64,000 nucleotides of DNA from Tomocerus qinae. Its lineage: Eukaryota; Arthropoda; Collembola; Entomobryomorpha; Tomoceridae. The position numbers were made by a program, and so were the translations under genes. Below are positions 24,608 through 34,990 of this stretch, piece after piece. The stretch spans positions 41,333,909 through 41,397,908 of the forward strand of contig CM034547.1 in the NCBI GenBank assembly GCA_020055645.1, given 5' to 3'. Numbering within the stretch: the first letter of the stretch is position 1; each line of letters begins with the position of its first letter. The notes below the pieces were generated by a model. That model had not been told where the DNA came from. It did not search any database and saw only the letters and a list, made by a program, of their open reading frames with translations.

Positions 24608-25663
24608 ATGAGCGACCATCATCATCATCGTGCCGAAAGACGGGTAAAAACATTATTTTAATGGTCATTGAAACTTTAGTTGGCGGGTTAACTAATTGGT
24701 TCATGTTTGTTGGTGTCCACAGGAATATAATGGTCGAAGGGCCAGCAGGTCAAGGTCTCATAGCCGCTCACGTTATAGCAGTCGGCGTTCATTTCACCGG
24801 TCTAGGTATTACAAAACAAGCCAATTGTTAATTTTAACTCTGATTTATTATCAATTTTAACTCTGATTTATTAAGTTTATTTATTATTTCACGTATAATT
24901 GGCAATTTGTTTTGATTGCAGATCTCCAAGTCCCCGTCGGAATAATCGGTACCAAGGCGGAGGTGGCGGCGGTCAAGGGCAAGAGAACCCCGGACCGAAC
25001 AAATGTCTGGGTGTGTTTGGATTGAGTCTTCGAACAACTGAGAGGGATTTGAGGGAAGTCTTCTCACGCTATGGACCCATCAATGAGTGTACAGTCGTCA
25101 TTGATGCTCAGGTCAGTTTTCTTGCAGTTTTTCGGGCGTTGGTTGTTGTGATTCAAAATTGAAGAATACACACACAATGAACAAACAAAAAGCAAAATAA
25201 TAGAACAATAAAGCAATGCCTGTAAAACGTAAGTTTTGATAATTAAATTTACAATTAATTAATAACAATTAATTGCAATTCTAAACGCAATCCAAATGAC
25301 AGACTGGCCGTTCCAGAGGCTTTGCCTTCATCTATTTTGAAAGCATTGAAGACGCAAAAGCGGGCAAAGAGAGTTGCAACGGGATTGAGATCGATAACCG
25401 CAGGATCCGTGTTGACTTTTCCATCACACAAAGGGCCCACACACCCACACCAGGGATCTACATGGGCAAACCCACGTGAGTTCTCTTATCCAAGGTCTTT
25501 AAACCTAAAGCATGTTTGGTATCATCTTTACGCATGTTTAAGTATGGACAGGTACAGACGAGGGTACAACAACCGTGACAACCGACGGAGATCCCCTTCT
25601 CCCTACAGACGACGCTCCCGTCACTCTCGCTCAAGATCATACAGTCCAAGGAAATATCGTTGA
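24608..25663 (+). CDS. tra2: Transformer-2-like SR splicing factor
   Basis: Five exons: 24608-24643, 24723-24805, 24922-25111, 25303-25475 and 25552-25663, encoding 197 aa. There is an N-terminal RS region ([20 protein letters not shown]), then one RRM with RNP2 CLGVFGLSL and RNP1 RGFAFIYF. The characteristic Tra2 linker after the RRM follows ([20 protein letters not shown]), then a C-terminal RS region ([20 protein letters not shown]). This RS-RRM-RS layout with the [10 protein letters not shown] linker is diagnostic of Tra2, a nuclear splicing regulator that binds GAA-rich exonic enhancers. The 4-kb intron/transposon cluster of ATP6AP1 lies just left, on the other strand; the two start codons are 474 bp apart and divergent. 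Confidence 0.95.
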
Positions 25664-26224
25664 AGTTCTTCTAAGTTTACAATGCCTAATTCTTTTATAA
25701 TTGGATTTCATTATTATTATTAAAAGTTTAAATAAAACCATTTCTTAAGTTCATAATGATGTACATACCTAAAAACAAAGTCTTAAAAACATTTATTATA
25801 TAACAAACAGGTTTTTGCATATTCTCCAATTATCAAAGCTATCAGAAATTAAATTAAGAAAAAACTACAAAGCCTTCTAATTTTAATCTGAAGCCTCCAA
25901 TCATATTTTCTTATTTTCTATAGAGGAGGTGACGAGTTGTGGTTTTTCTGTGACTGTAAAAGTTAAAATAATTTGGCAGCATGTAGTGACCTTTTCCCCT
26001 TTTGAGGCACTCTTAAGACCTTGGTATGATATTTAATTATTTTTAGATGTCATGTTTCGTCATAAGGAAGTGGCTTCAAGGACAAAACGATTTGATTGTT
26101 GTAGTAGGTGTTAAGTGTTTTACATTGCAATGCATGGAAGATGTTTAGCTTATAGCATAGATAGATTGCATAACGTAGTAAGTAGTATATAGTATGTATT
26201 GTTATTACGTAAGAGTAGAGGAAC
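25664..26224. other. 3' flank of tra2 and 5' flank of the next gene
   Basis: The sequence is AT-rich and non-coding as far as I can see. An AATAAA-type signal (taaataaaacc) lies at about 25730 and could end the tra2 transcript. Confidence 0.4.
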
Positions 26225-26658
26225 ATGCCGAGTGATGTGGCGGAGGGGAGCAGATTTTTGTACTTTGGCAGGTGAGTCTCAGGTGATTTGTGTACCTACC
26301 TGTTGTTTATTCTTCCGTTGATTTGCTTGGGTTGGGTCTCTCTCTTTATTTACTGAATATTAATTATGATAGGAAGATGTCAATCTTAATTGACAGTGAG
26401 GACTGGAAGAATAACCCCGAATACATCCGTACCGGGCCAGACCACTCGGACTATACAGCATTCTACGTCATCATCTCCATCTCCACCATCGTCCTTTTCA
26501 GTATCATCATCTTGAATTTTGTCTTTTGCTGTTGCTCACCCTACAAAGCCTACTGGAGAGACAACAACACCGGCAACCGAATTCTATTACCCATTTTCAT
26601 AACACCCCCCAAAAATAATCGACCCCTCACTCTTCTTCCTGAGATTCAAAACATTTAA
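26225..26658 (+). CDS. Small single-pass membrane protein, function unknown
   Basis: Two exons, 26225-26271 and 26373-26658, joined by a clean GTGAGT donor and a TAG acceptor, give 110 aa. I do not recognise the family. The N-terminal 45 residues are hydrophilic (DSEDWKNNPEYIRTGPDHSD). One strong hydrophobic helix follows (FYVIISISTIVLFSIIILNF), then a Cys-rich juxtamembrane stretch (VFCCCSPYKAYW) that could be palmitoylated, and a short proline-rich tail. The splice sites and the composition of the tail look like a real gene. The alternative in-frame ATG in exon 2 would remove the first 17 residues. Confidence 0.55.
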
Positions 26659-26767
26659 CTCTAAAGGTAATTAAATACAATTAAATGCAAAAGTAGGCAG
26701 AATTAAGGTAATTGTGTATACGATTTGGGAAACTCTGGTGACTATCAAAATACATGTTAAAATTTTT

Positions 26768-27085
26768 TGCTATTTTTGATATAACTTCCAGAGTTTTACT
26801 CCGATTTTCTAATGAAGTACATTTTCGGAAATGTAAAAACATTGGCTAGGATTTAATTAGAGAAAATTTTCGATTTTTTTGATTAGTTAGCAGTAGCAAT
26901 GGCTCAAAATTTTATGCGAATTTCTATCCAGATGTCATCATTAAAGTGTGACATGTATAAAAACTGAGGCAATAATCGAAAATTTTCTCTAATTAAATCC
27001 TAGCCAATGTTTTTACCTTTCCGAAAATGTACTTCATTAGAAAATCGGAGTAAAACTCTGGAAGTTATATCAAAAATAGCAAAGA
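26768..27085. mobile_element. Fold-back element with about 115-bp arms
   Basis: Left arm 26768-26885 (tgctatttttgatataactt, ccagagttttactccgattt, ggctaggatttaattagag) is inverted at 26968-27083 with few mismatches, around a loop of about 85 bp. There is no coding capacity. Confidence 0.9.
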
Positions 27086-27898
27086 GAGTTTCATGAAAAA
27101 GTTTGAAATGTAAACTGCTTCATACTTGACCGGATTTGCAGGTCATGAATATCCGACAGATTGAAGCGATGGACTAACATGAGACAGAGCATTGAACTTT
27201 TCTCTATGCCAACGCTGGTGTAGTCAATTTGCCCTGCGAATTTCCATTATGTAATAAAATTACTTATATCACACTACAGTAATTCGATCCCATGGTTACG
27301 GATTACTGTCCCAAGAGATCTAGCAGTGCAATACGACATACGACAATACTCGAAATAACACTACATGCTAATGCAAATGTGCACCAAGGTGTTGTCAATG
27401 GCCAAGTCACCCTTTTTCTGCAGCCTGTTTGATTGAAGTCTAGCTGGGTGCATTCAGTCCACGGGCTGGGAGAAGCCCGTGGTCATGGATACAGCCACTG
27501 ATCCCCTCGGTTTTATCTTATTCCAATCTTATTCAAACTGGTGGCAGAAGGAGAGCAAAACAAAACACATCCTCTTATTGACTTTTCACCAAAAGTGGTA
27601 GGAGCTACATTTATGAAGATTCTGCAGATTACTGTTGCTATTGGCTCCCTGTGTTAAACAGCTACATAACCCATTCAAAATTATGGAACTTGGGTGTAAA
27701 CGTAAACATTTTGTTGTTTTGAGTATATTGCACTGCTGTCTTGTGTTTGCATCCTCAGTTAGTTTGTCGGTTAGTAGGGCTATGGGTTTCGGCTACTATT
27801 AAGAGCATATTTTTATTCGAATTTCGAAATATTTCAAAACTTCGAATTTCGAAATAATAAAGGAACAGCCACCTTAATGGTAATAAATTGTTTTTCAG
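27086..27898. other. Gene-free stretch with a short GC-rich hairpin
   Basis: I see no gene. Positions about 27460-27483 form a perfect short hairpin (ccacgggct / agcccgtgg with a gggaga loop), of unknown meaning. Confidence 0.35.
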
Positions 27899-28087
27899 AT
27901 GTTTCACGTTTATTGGCCAGCGATAGCGACGCTTACAATAGTGATGATGAGTATCATCCTGATCATCCTGATGTACGGTAATAAAATCTGTGGCCGATTG
28001 CAGCAACCACACCGAACTTACACTAGACCACGGGAAATTGAGTTGCAGAAACAACGGGCATCTTATGGACATGAAATCGAAGTCTGA
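27899..28087 (+). CDS. Possible terminal exon of a small membrane protein
   Basis: The ATG follows immediately on a good acceptor (tgtttttcag), and the frame runs 62 codons to TGA. It encodes one hydrophobic helix (TLTIVMMSIILIILMYG) and a basic hydrophilic tail. It could be a one-exon coding part with an upstream UTR exon, or a separate 3' exon. No donor that would join it in frame to the 26.2-kb gene is visible. I do not recognise it. Confidence 0.35.
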   Translation: MFHVYWPAIATLTIVMMSIILIILMYGNKICGRLQQPHRTYTRPREIELQKQRASYGHEIEV

Positions 28088-28111
28088 ACAATCTCTCTAT
28101 ACCATCTCAAC

Positions 28112-28271
28112 TTAACCCGGCGCTGACTCAACTCCAAAAATTGGTTACTTTACATTTAGTCGGTCCTGAATTTAAATACCATAGTTTTAGCAATTAAAGG
28201 CAGCAAATGACAACCTTCTCTCCACTTAGTAAATATTGATGTCGGGTTGGATTTATTCAGCGCTGGGTTAA
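28112..28271. mobile_element. piggyBac-type MITE, 152 bp, TTAA target duplication
   Basis: TTAA at 28112-28115 and 28268-28271 flank cccggcgctga...tcagcgctggg, an inverted repeat of about 11 bp with one mismatch. TTAA duplication and ends beginning CCC are hallmarks of the piggyBac superfamily. It is non-coding. Confidence 0.8.
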
Positions 28272-29025
28272 GGTTGGCGATGAAACGAAACAGGATAAAA
28301 AAATAAATCCAGTCGTGACTTTCGTTGTCTCATGTCAATCATTCTAGAAATGGTACACACAGATTTTTAACAAAACTTTTTAATGGTTAACCTGTAATCT
28401 CTCATAAGACTTTTTTACACTTTTGTTAATAACATTTTAGTACAATATCAGATTGTATAGTTATAGAGCTTATTCCAAGTGGAATAATGTACGAAATACA
28501 AAACAAATCCGTCCATTTCAATTGCACAATTTACAATAATAATAATTCCAAGAAAATAAACTGCATTTTGTACCATTCTACACAAATCTCTCATTCACCA
28601 AATAATCTAATCGTACAACCTTTTGACTTGCTTTTGATTCAACAACTTGCAAGATAAGCATAATAATAATGAAAGAAATATTTAGGTCATGGTCAAGAAA
28701 TGGAGAAGATGTTTACACGAAATGATTTAATGGAAATTAATTTTAATTCTGCACTTGTCTGTTGTCATCCATGGACTAATGTACTTTTATACTTTGATTG
28801 ATTATTTGTTGTTGATCGACGTTCAGAGATAAATTAGGTGTAAATTATGCATCATCCACATATTTTAACACGAGTTATCGGTCTATAAAACTTGTGTCAT
28901 TGTTTGGCATTTGCCTTATCTCATTTTACGATACTGATAACGAAATAAGTTTGGTATGGTGGGATTGTTAAGTATTAAATTAGTGAACGATTAAATGTCA
29001 TTCTGCACCTTGAAATATTCTAGTA
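28272..29025. other. AT-rich intergenic stretch upstream of the P450 gene
   Basis: I see no coding signal or repeat that I can support. The proximal few hundred bases presumably include the P450 promoter. Confidence 0.4.
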
Positions 29026-32000
29026 ATGATTTTTGCAATTTTCCTTGTTTGCATTCTTGCAATTTTGATTTTCTTATTGTTGGAAAATGCTGAAGAAAAT
29101 CACCAGACTCCTCCAGGTAATATAATAATTATTTTGGCATTGGATTGGACAGATATCGAAAAATAGGTAAAGTCTTAAGGTAATTGACTTGTGGATTCAG
29201 GTCCTCTGAAAGTTCCGTTGTTGGGCACTTTGATTCAATTGGGCTGGTCCTCAACGACTCCGTACATGGCTATCCACAAACTGTCTCTTAAATATGGCCC
29301 AGTGATGAGCATCAGATTTGGTCTTTTAGATGCAGGTCACACCTCAACCTTTTACAATAACTAATTAATTAACTTAATTGCAATTGACTTTTGCTGTAGT
29401 TGTGTTAAGTTCGTACGATGCCATCAGAGATGTTTTCAACAGAGACGACTCAAACTTTAGATATTGCGAAGGAATTTTAAAACAAAGATGCCTCCACCAA
29501 AATTTGGGTGAGAATGGAAAAACTATAATTTACAAGAATGTAGTTAATTAATACAAATTCAGGGATAATTCTGGCGAATGGAGACTGCTGGCAGAAAATG
29601 AGGAGATTTACCTGCAGAGGGTTGAGAGACTACGGATTTGGCAAAAGGGGTTCAATGGAAAAGATTTTTGGGGACGAGCTGGATCACTTCGTGATGCACA
29701 TGCGCACTGTGATTGATAAAAACGACGGGATTGTCCACTTTGACATTTTCTTTCACGCCACGGTCCTCAACATTATGTGGATGATGGTGGCTGCCAAAAG
29801 ATACGAATACTCGGACGAAAAGATCCTCCACCTTGTTAATGTCACCAAGAAATTCGTCCAAGGTGGAAGTGGCATCGGCCTTCTCACCGCTTTCGTCCCC
29901 TCTCTTCGCTATTTATTTCCTGGACTTACGGGCTACAACATCCAATCAGAGGCCAACAACGACCTCCACCATTATTTCAAAGTACACGTGCCATATTCTC
30001 ATTTAAATACTTAAAATGTAAATTCTAATCCGTTGGCTTTTAGGAAGTCCTCAAGGAATTTAAACAAAATGTCCACAACAAATTGGAGCCAGAATGTTTC
30101 ATTGATCTCTTCTTGCAACAAATATCCATCAACACCCACGATAACAATACTCATTTTACAGGTTAATTTAATCTGAAATTGTTTAGCTTTCAGCCGAACA
30201 CAAAATCAATATCACCCCGTTCCAAAATAAAATATCGCGCATTTTCGCCCACCTTGAAAAATGTTTTAAACAACCAATATGGCAAAATAGCTTTACCCCG
30301 ACAAATTCTGTCCAAATTTTAAATGAAAGATTTTTAATCATAAAAAGTTAGACATTTCTTCAAACATTTAATTTTCATAGACCCAAAATCCAAAGCCATA
30401 AACATATTGCTTTAAGTGTGTTTATTAAAATACAGAAATTTAAATATTTTCCCAAGAATCTAGAAAAATTCAAAGTTCTAAAAAAATTTACTCCAAAGGA
30501 ACCTTAAAACTAATGTTTCCAAAAGTTATTTATTTCCAATTTTTTTAAAATTATGACACGATCTAATGATCCTAATTAAAAATATGGAACATTCCTATTA
30601 TACCGACGCTCAACGGAATAGACTGATATGTAGCTCATTCGAAAGATCTCGTCGAGTACATCACGAATATGGTATTGGTTTTTGGGCGAACTCCCCAAAT
30701 AAGAAAGTTATGGTCGGTTAAAGTTGAAAATATGACTATTTCTATTCCTATATTTTTAGAAAACGAAGAGTTAAAAGTTTTTTAGGACACCGTTGTTTTG
30801 CTCTTTATGGTGAATTTACTTGTAACTATGGCAACGTAGCTAATAACAACATGCAGGTTTGGTTTTGTAAAATTCTAAATTACACTTTAACTTCTATTTT
30901 GGGTTTTTTCATTGTTCTAACTTCAATTTTCATCATTTTTGATTTAGTTAGGGGCACGCGGTCACAATTTGCATTTTTTAAACCTAACCTAATTAATATT
31001 AATGGAAATTGAACATGGCTTGTGGCCACAGTTAGCATTTTTTAAACCTAATCTAATTAAAATTAATGGAAATTAAACATGGCACGTGGCCACAGTTGAG
31101 ATTTTACTTTGAAAAAGAGCCTACATGAGTGTTCGAAATTGTATATTAATTTGTATCTATGGAAAATAGCCAGGGTTTCCCCCGGGGGAGTTTTCCCTAT
31201 ATTTCCCAGTAAAGCGTGGTACACAGATAGTGAGCGAAATGCAGTTTCTAAGGCAAATTTTCTCAGAGGGGGGAAAAATTAAAATTTCGCCGTCAATTCA
31301 TTTTGTCGGTACACACTTCGTCAATTTTCGCCTGTGAAATCAAAATATTCATTTCGCCAAAGTGAAAATCGTGAATTTCGCCACCTCGGTAGCGTGAAAA
31401 GAGAACCATATTTTCGCCGTGAAATATCATAGAATAGTATTGTTACATGGTTACGGTAACCAAATACTTGATGGGTGGGTGGTTCATTCTTTTCGAGTTC
31501 AAACTTTTCAAATGTATCACATACATATTGCCGTCGATTGTGAAGTATGATAATCTATCCCAAGAAGTGTGATAAAAATGCACTTCATTTTGGTAAATGA
31601 TTATCGGAGTCGACACATGTAAAAGTGCCTAGATTATGACGTCATAGTTCAGATACTTTTACACGTGTCTACCCCGGCATTGTGGTTGTCTAGAAACTAT
31701 CCCTTGGTCTGGCTGGGAGCCGCACTACGGTTTAGTCGTGCAAGGCTCTAGACAAGCATTGTGGTACTAATAAGGTGACTTGAAAGCTGTGAATATCTAA
31801 ACCCAAAATCTGTTCTTTCTAATTAGCTGCCATGATCTGTGTACTAGGTGATGGAAAACTGATATCCGGTTTGATATTTCGAGTCGGCGAAAATTTTTTG
31901 CCACCATGACGCAGTTAAAATTTCGACTCGGAATTGATGGTAGCGAAATTTCGATCTGTGTACTAGGCTTAAAATTAGAAACCAGAATGTTATAAATATT

Positions 32001-34307
32001 GTTCAAACGGATGTAAAAAAGTAGCGGAGGTTAAGTCATAAGAACGCAAACATCTTTAGATGTAACATCCCTAGTCCTTTAGATACATGATCTAAAAGTG
32101 TACTTTCAATCAAATCAGGCTCTAGCTCACGATTTTCAAAAATGTTACTATGACAGTGACAGCTCCTGTTACTTCAAGTCGTTCAAGTGACGAGCTCCTG
32201 TTTTACTCTTTGTCTGCAGCCAGGTTCAACGTAACTTAGAAAAACTGTGTGGACCCTGGCAGTTGACAGTACGAGAGTAGCCTGTTTTGCTTTCTGTCTG
32301 CCGGCAAAGGACTAAAGCTAAAATTAATAAAGTATGCAGCCGCCCTATTCTATGGTTAGGTTATATTGTGATAAACTAAATTAGGTTTGTGGGGTATCCA
32401 GTTTGAATGTTGAACCTCACTGGGAAAGGAAACCTGGTCGATACAGGGTTACATTTACAATCTACATCTATTTTGATCTTCTAATCCTCCCTAGACAAAA
32501 GACAAGGCATAGGGAGGACGTCTGATTTTGCTGATTTTCAAACTAAACAGTGCTTTTGACCACCAGATTTGAAATAGTTTGGATGCTTATCTGATTAAGA
32601 TCAATCTCAATCAAAATAATACTATTCTTAGTAAGCATTGCTTACTGAAAAATGGACAGACAGACAGATTGTTAACTCCCACAAAGTAGTCTTAATCCCA
32701 ACTTATCCCCTATTCTTTTAATTTCGAAACACTGAAATTTTACAAAATGGCCATGGTGACAGGCTATTTAATCATAATATTAATTCGAACACTAATATAG
32801 GTTCCTTTTCAAAGTAAAATGACAGTTAGAATTTTTTAAACCTAACCTAATTAAAATTGATGGAAATCGAACATGGGACGTGGTCGCATAGCATTTTTTT
32901 AAAGCCTAACCTAATTAAAATTGATGGAAATCGAACATGGGACGTGGTCACAATTAGAACTTTTTTAAAACCTAACCTAATTAAAATTGATGGAAATCGA
33001 ACATGGGACGTGGTCACAATTAGCATTTTTTAAGGCCTAACCTAATTAAAATTAATGAAAAATAAACATGGAACGTGGTCACAATCAGCATTTTTTTAAC
33101 ATAGAAGTTGGTGCAATTTAGAATTTTACAAAACCAAACCTGCATGTTGTTATTAGCTACGTTGCCATAGTTACAAGTAAATTCACCATAAAGAGCAAAA
33201 CAACGGTGTCCTAAAAAACTTTTAACTCTTCGTTTTCTAAAAATATAGAAATAGAAATAGTCATATTTTCAACTTTAACCGACCATAACTTTCTTTTTTG
33301 GGGAGTTCGCCAATACCATATTCGTGATGTACTCGACGAGATCTTTCGAATGAGCTATAATATCGGTCTATTCCGTTGAGCGTCGGTATACTAGGATTTA
33401 GCCGAAAATATAATCAATAATTCTTCAGAAATATTTATTTGTTTTGAAACTGTTTTGGTTGCAGATAATCAATTTGTTCTAGTTTTGTTGGATTTATTTC
33501 AAGCGGGATCTGAAACTACGAGTAGCACGTTGAGCTTTGCTGTTTTATTTCTGACAGTCCGACCCGAAATTCAGGATAAATTAAAAAAGGAAATTGAGAA
33601 TGTGATTGGATGGGAGAGGAAGCCACAACTGTCGGATAGAGAAAAGTCAACCAGTTAAAATTATTAATATTTATTAATTATTTAATAATTTATTAATTTT
33701 CAACATTTATTTTATTAGGATGATGTACACTCAGGCTTTTATGTTGGAAACATTCCGTTGGGGAAGGATAGTTGTCAATTTCGTGCCTAGGAGAGCACAA
33801 AACGATATTTACTATGATAAATTCTTGATTAAAAAAGTTTCATTCATACTTAATATTTTCAATCAATTTTCGCCGAATTAAAAAAAATTGGTTCAAATAT
33901 TAAAATTGTCAAAAAATTTGTAGGGTTCAGTTATAATGGGAAATCAACACAGTGTAAACTTTGACCAAGTTTTTTGGGGAGATGCAGACGTTTTCAGACC
34001 CGAGAGATTTCTAAATCAAGTTGGAGGGATTGAAAAATCAAAAGCAGAGAGAGTCCTTGCTTTTGGAATCGGTAAAATAATTTATTTTAAATTTTTGGAG
34101 GTTTGATTCTAAAAAATTTGTAAATTAGGAAAAAGGATCTGCGTGGGAGAATCTTTAGCTCGGGACACGTTCTTTTTGTACCTCACTACTCTATTGCAGA
34201 ATTTTACGTTTCGGTCCGTTCCTGGGCGACGTCTTCCATCGCCCAATCCCGTCACTGGATTCACAATGTCTCCACCTCCATTTGATTCTCTCGTCACTTA
34301 TCAATAA
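29026..34307 (+). CDS. Cytochrome P450, CYP2 clan
   Basis: Nine exons: 29026-29116, 29201-29335, 29400-29507, 29563-29981, 30044-30161, 33465-33645, 33719-33836, 33924-34071 and 34129-34307, encoding 498 aa. An N-terminal membrane anchor ([14 protein letters not shown]) is followed by the proline hinge [12 protein letters not shown], WxxxR (CWQKMRRF), the I-helix oxygen-binding motif AGSETTSST, ExxR in the K-helix (ETFR), FRPERF, and the haem loop [11 protein letters not shown] with the cysteine thiolate. The SETTS I-helix and PPGP hinge point to clan 2, which in arthropods includes hormone- and xenobiotic-metabolising enzymes. All catalytic landmarks are intact. The exon 7 donor (gtttca) is weak. 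Intron 5 (3.3 kb) holds a complete TIR element. A degenerate copy of exons 4-5 lies near 4.1 kb. Confidence 0.94.
30603..33386. mobile_element. 2.8-kb TIR element in P450 intron 5, about 290-bp TIRs, TA target
   Basis: The ends ccgacgctcaacggaataga (30603) and its inverse (33367-33386) are flanked by TA dinucleotides. The inverted repeats extend to about 30895 and 33112 through agatctcgtcgagtacatca, gttatggtcggttaaagttg, ccgttgttttgctctttatg and aacatgcaggtttggttttg blocks. The interior has no transposase. It includes about 65-bp tandem units (caatttgcattttttaaacc, taattaaaattaatgg), in the same orientation near both TIRs (30950-31110 and 32825-33100). Long TIRs and a TA target suggest a Tc1/mariner-like non-autonomous element, but the superfamily is uncertain. 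Confidence 0.88.
32825..33102 (+). repeat. About 65-bp tandem repeat inside the P450-intron element
   Basis: Four to five copies of a unit containing tttttaaacctaacctaatt, aaattgatggaaatcgaaca and tgggacgtggtcacaatta. Two to three more degenerate copies lie in the same orientation at about 30950-31110, just inside the opposite TIR. Confidence 0.88.
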
Positions 34308-34970
34308 CTTTTTAAAATTAAGACATGAAAAATAAATTGCAACTTTGTGAAGTTCTAAATGTTGGGAGTTCATTCTGCATATAAAAAAAATTGTCAGGGA
34401 ACGGAAAGCAGTCAAAAAATATTTTATTCCCTATTCCATTTATCTGATATTTTTGTTAGATTATTGATATCTTCCAAAATCTGTCTTTTACAATAATTTT
34501 ATCACCTTTTCCGTTTTCTGGTCAAGATTGTTTTTGCAACTACAAACATAAATTATGGTAATAGTAGAACATGAAGTAATTGAGTAACCGTTTCTAAGAA
34601 ATGTTAAGATTAATTAAGATTATTAGCATAAATGACTATTTTGAAATGATTGATGGCAAGAAGTATTTCCTCGTAGTAAAGTGCAGTGCAAAATGAGATC
34701 ATTCTTAATTGGGACATTTTGATAACAAAATGTATCAGGTCTCTACTTGATGTTAAAGATCATGTTAAGTGGGAGTTGGTCGGGTGGGTCTGTCAAAGAG
34801 AAAGGCATGCATACAGACTGATTGTCAACTAGGAAGAATGTATTTGGGAAGGTGGGAGGAGTAGAAATGAATTATTGCTCAATTATGAAGTGCAAGTGAA
34901 TCAAACCGGTTGGCATTTCAGATATTAAATCTTACGTGTAAATGTTCTTTTAATCTCATTCGACTGTTGC
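34308..34970. other. Spacer between P450 and hemocyanin genes
   Basis: I see no gene. An acceptor (gactgttgcag, ending 34970) shortly upstream of the hemocyanin ATG implies a 5' UTR exon somewhere in this interval; its position is not clear. Confidence 0.4.
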
Positions 34971-34990
34971 AGCCCGTCGGTTGTTTTCCA

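Noticed and set aside
27460-27483. Perfect GC hairpin considered as a terminator or small RNA
   Set aside because: An isolated 9-bp stem in a eukaryotic intergenic region; no promoter or precursor context supports a function.
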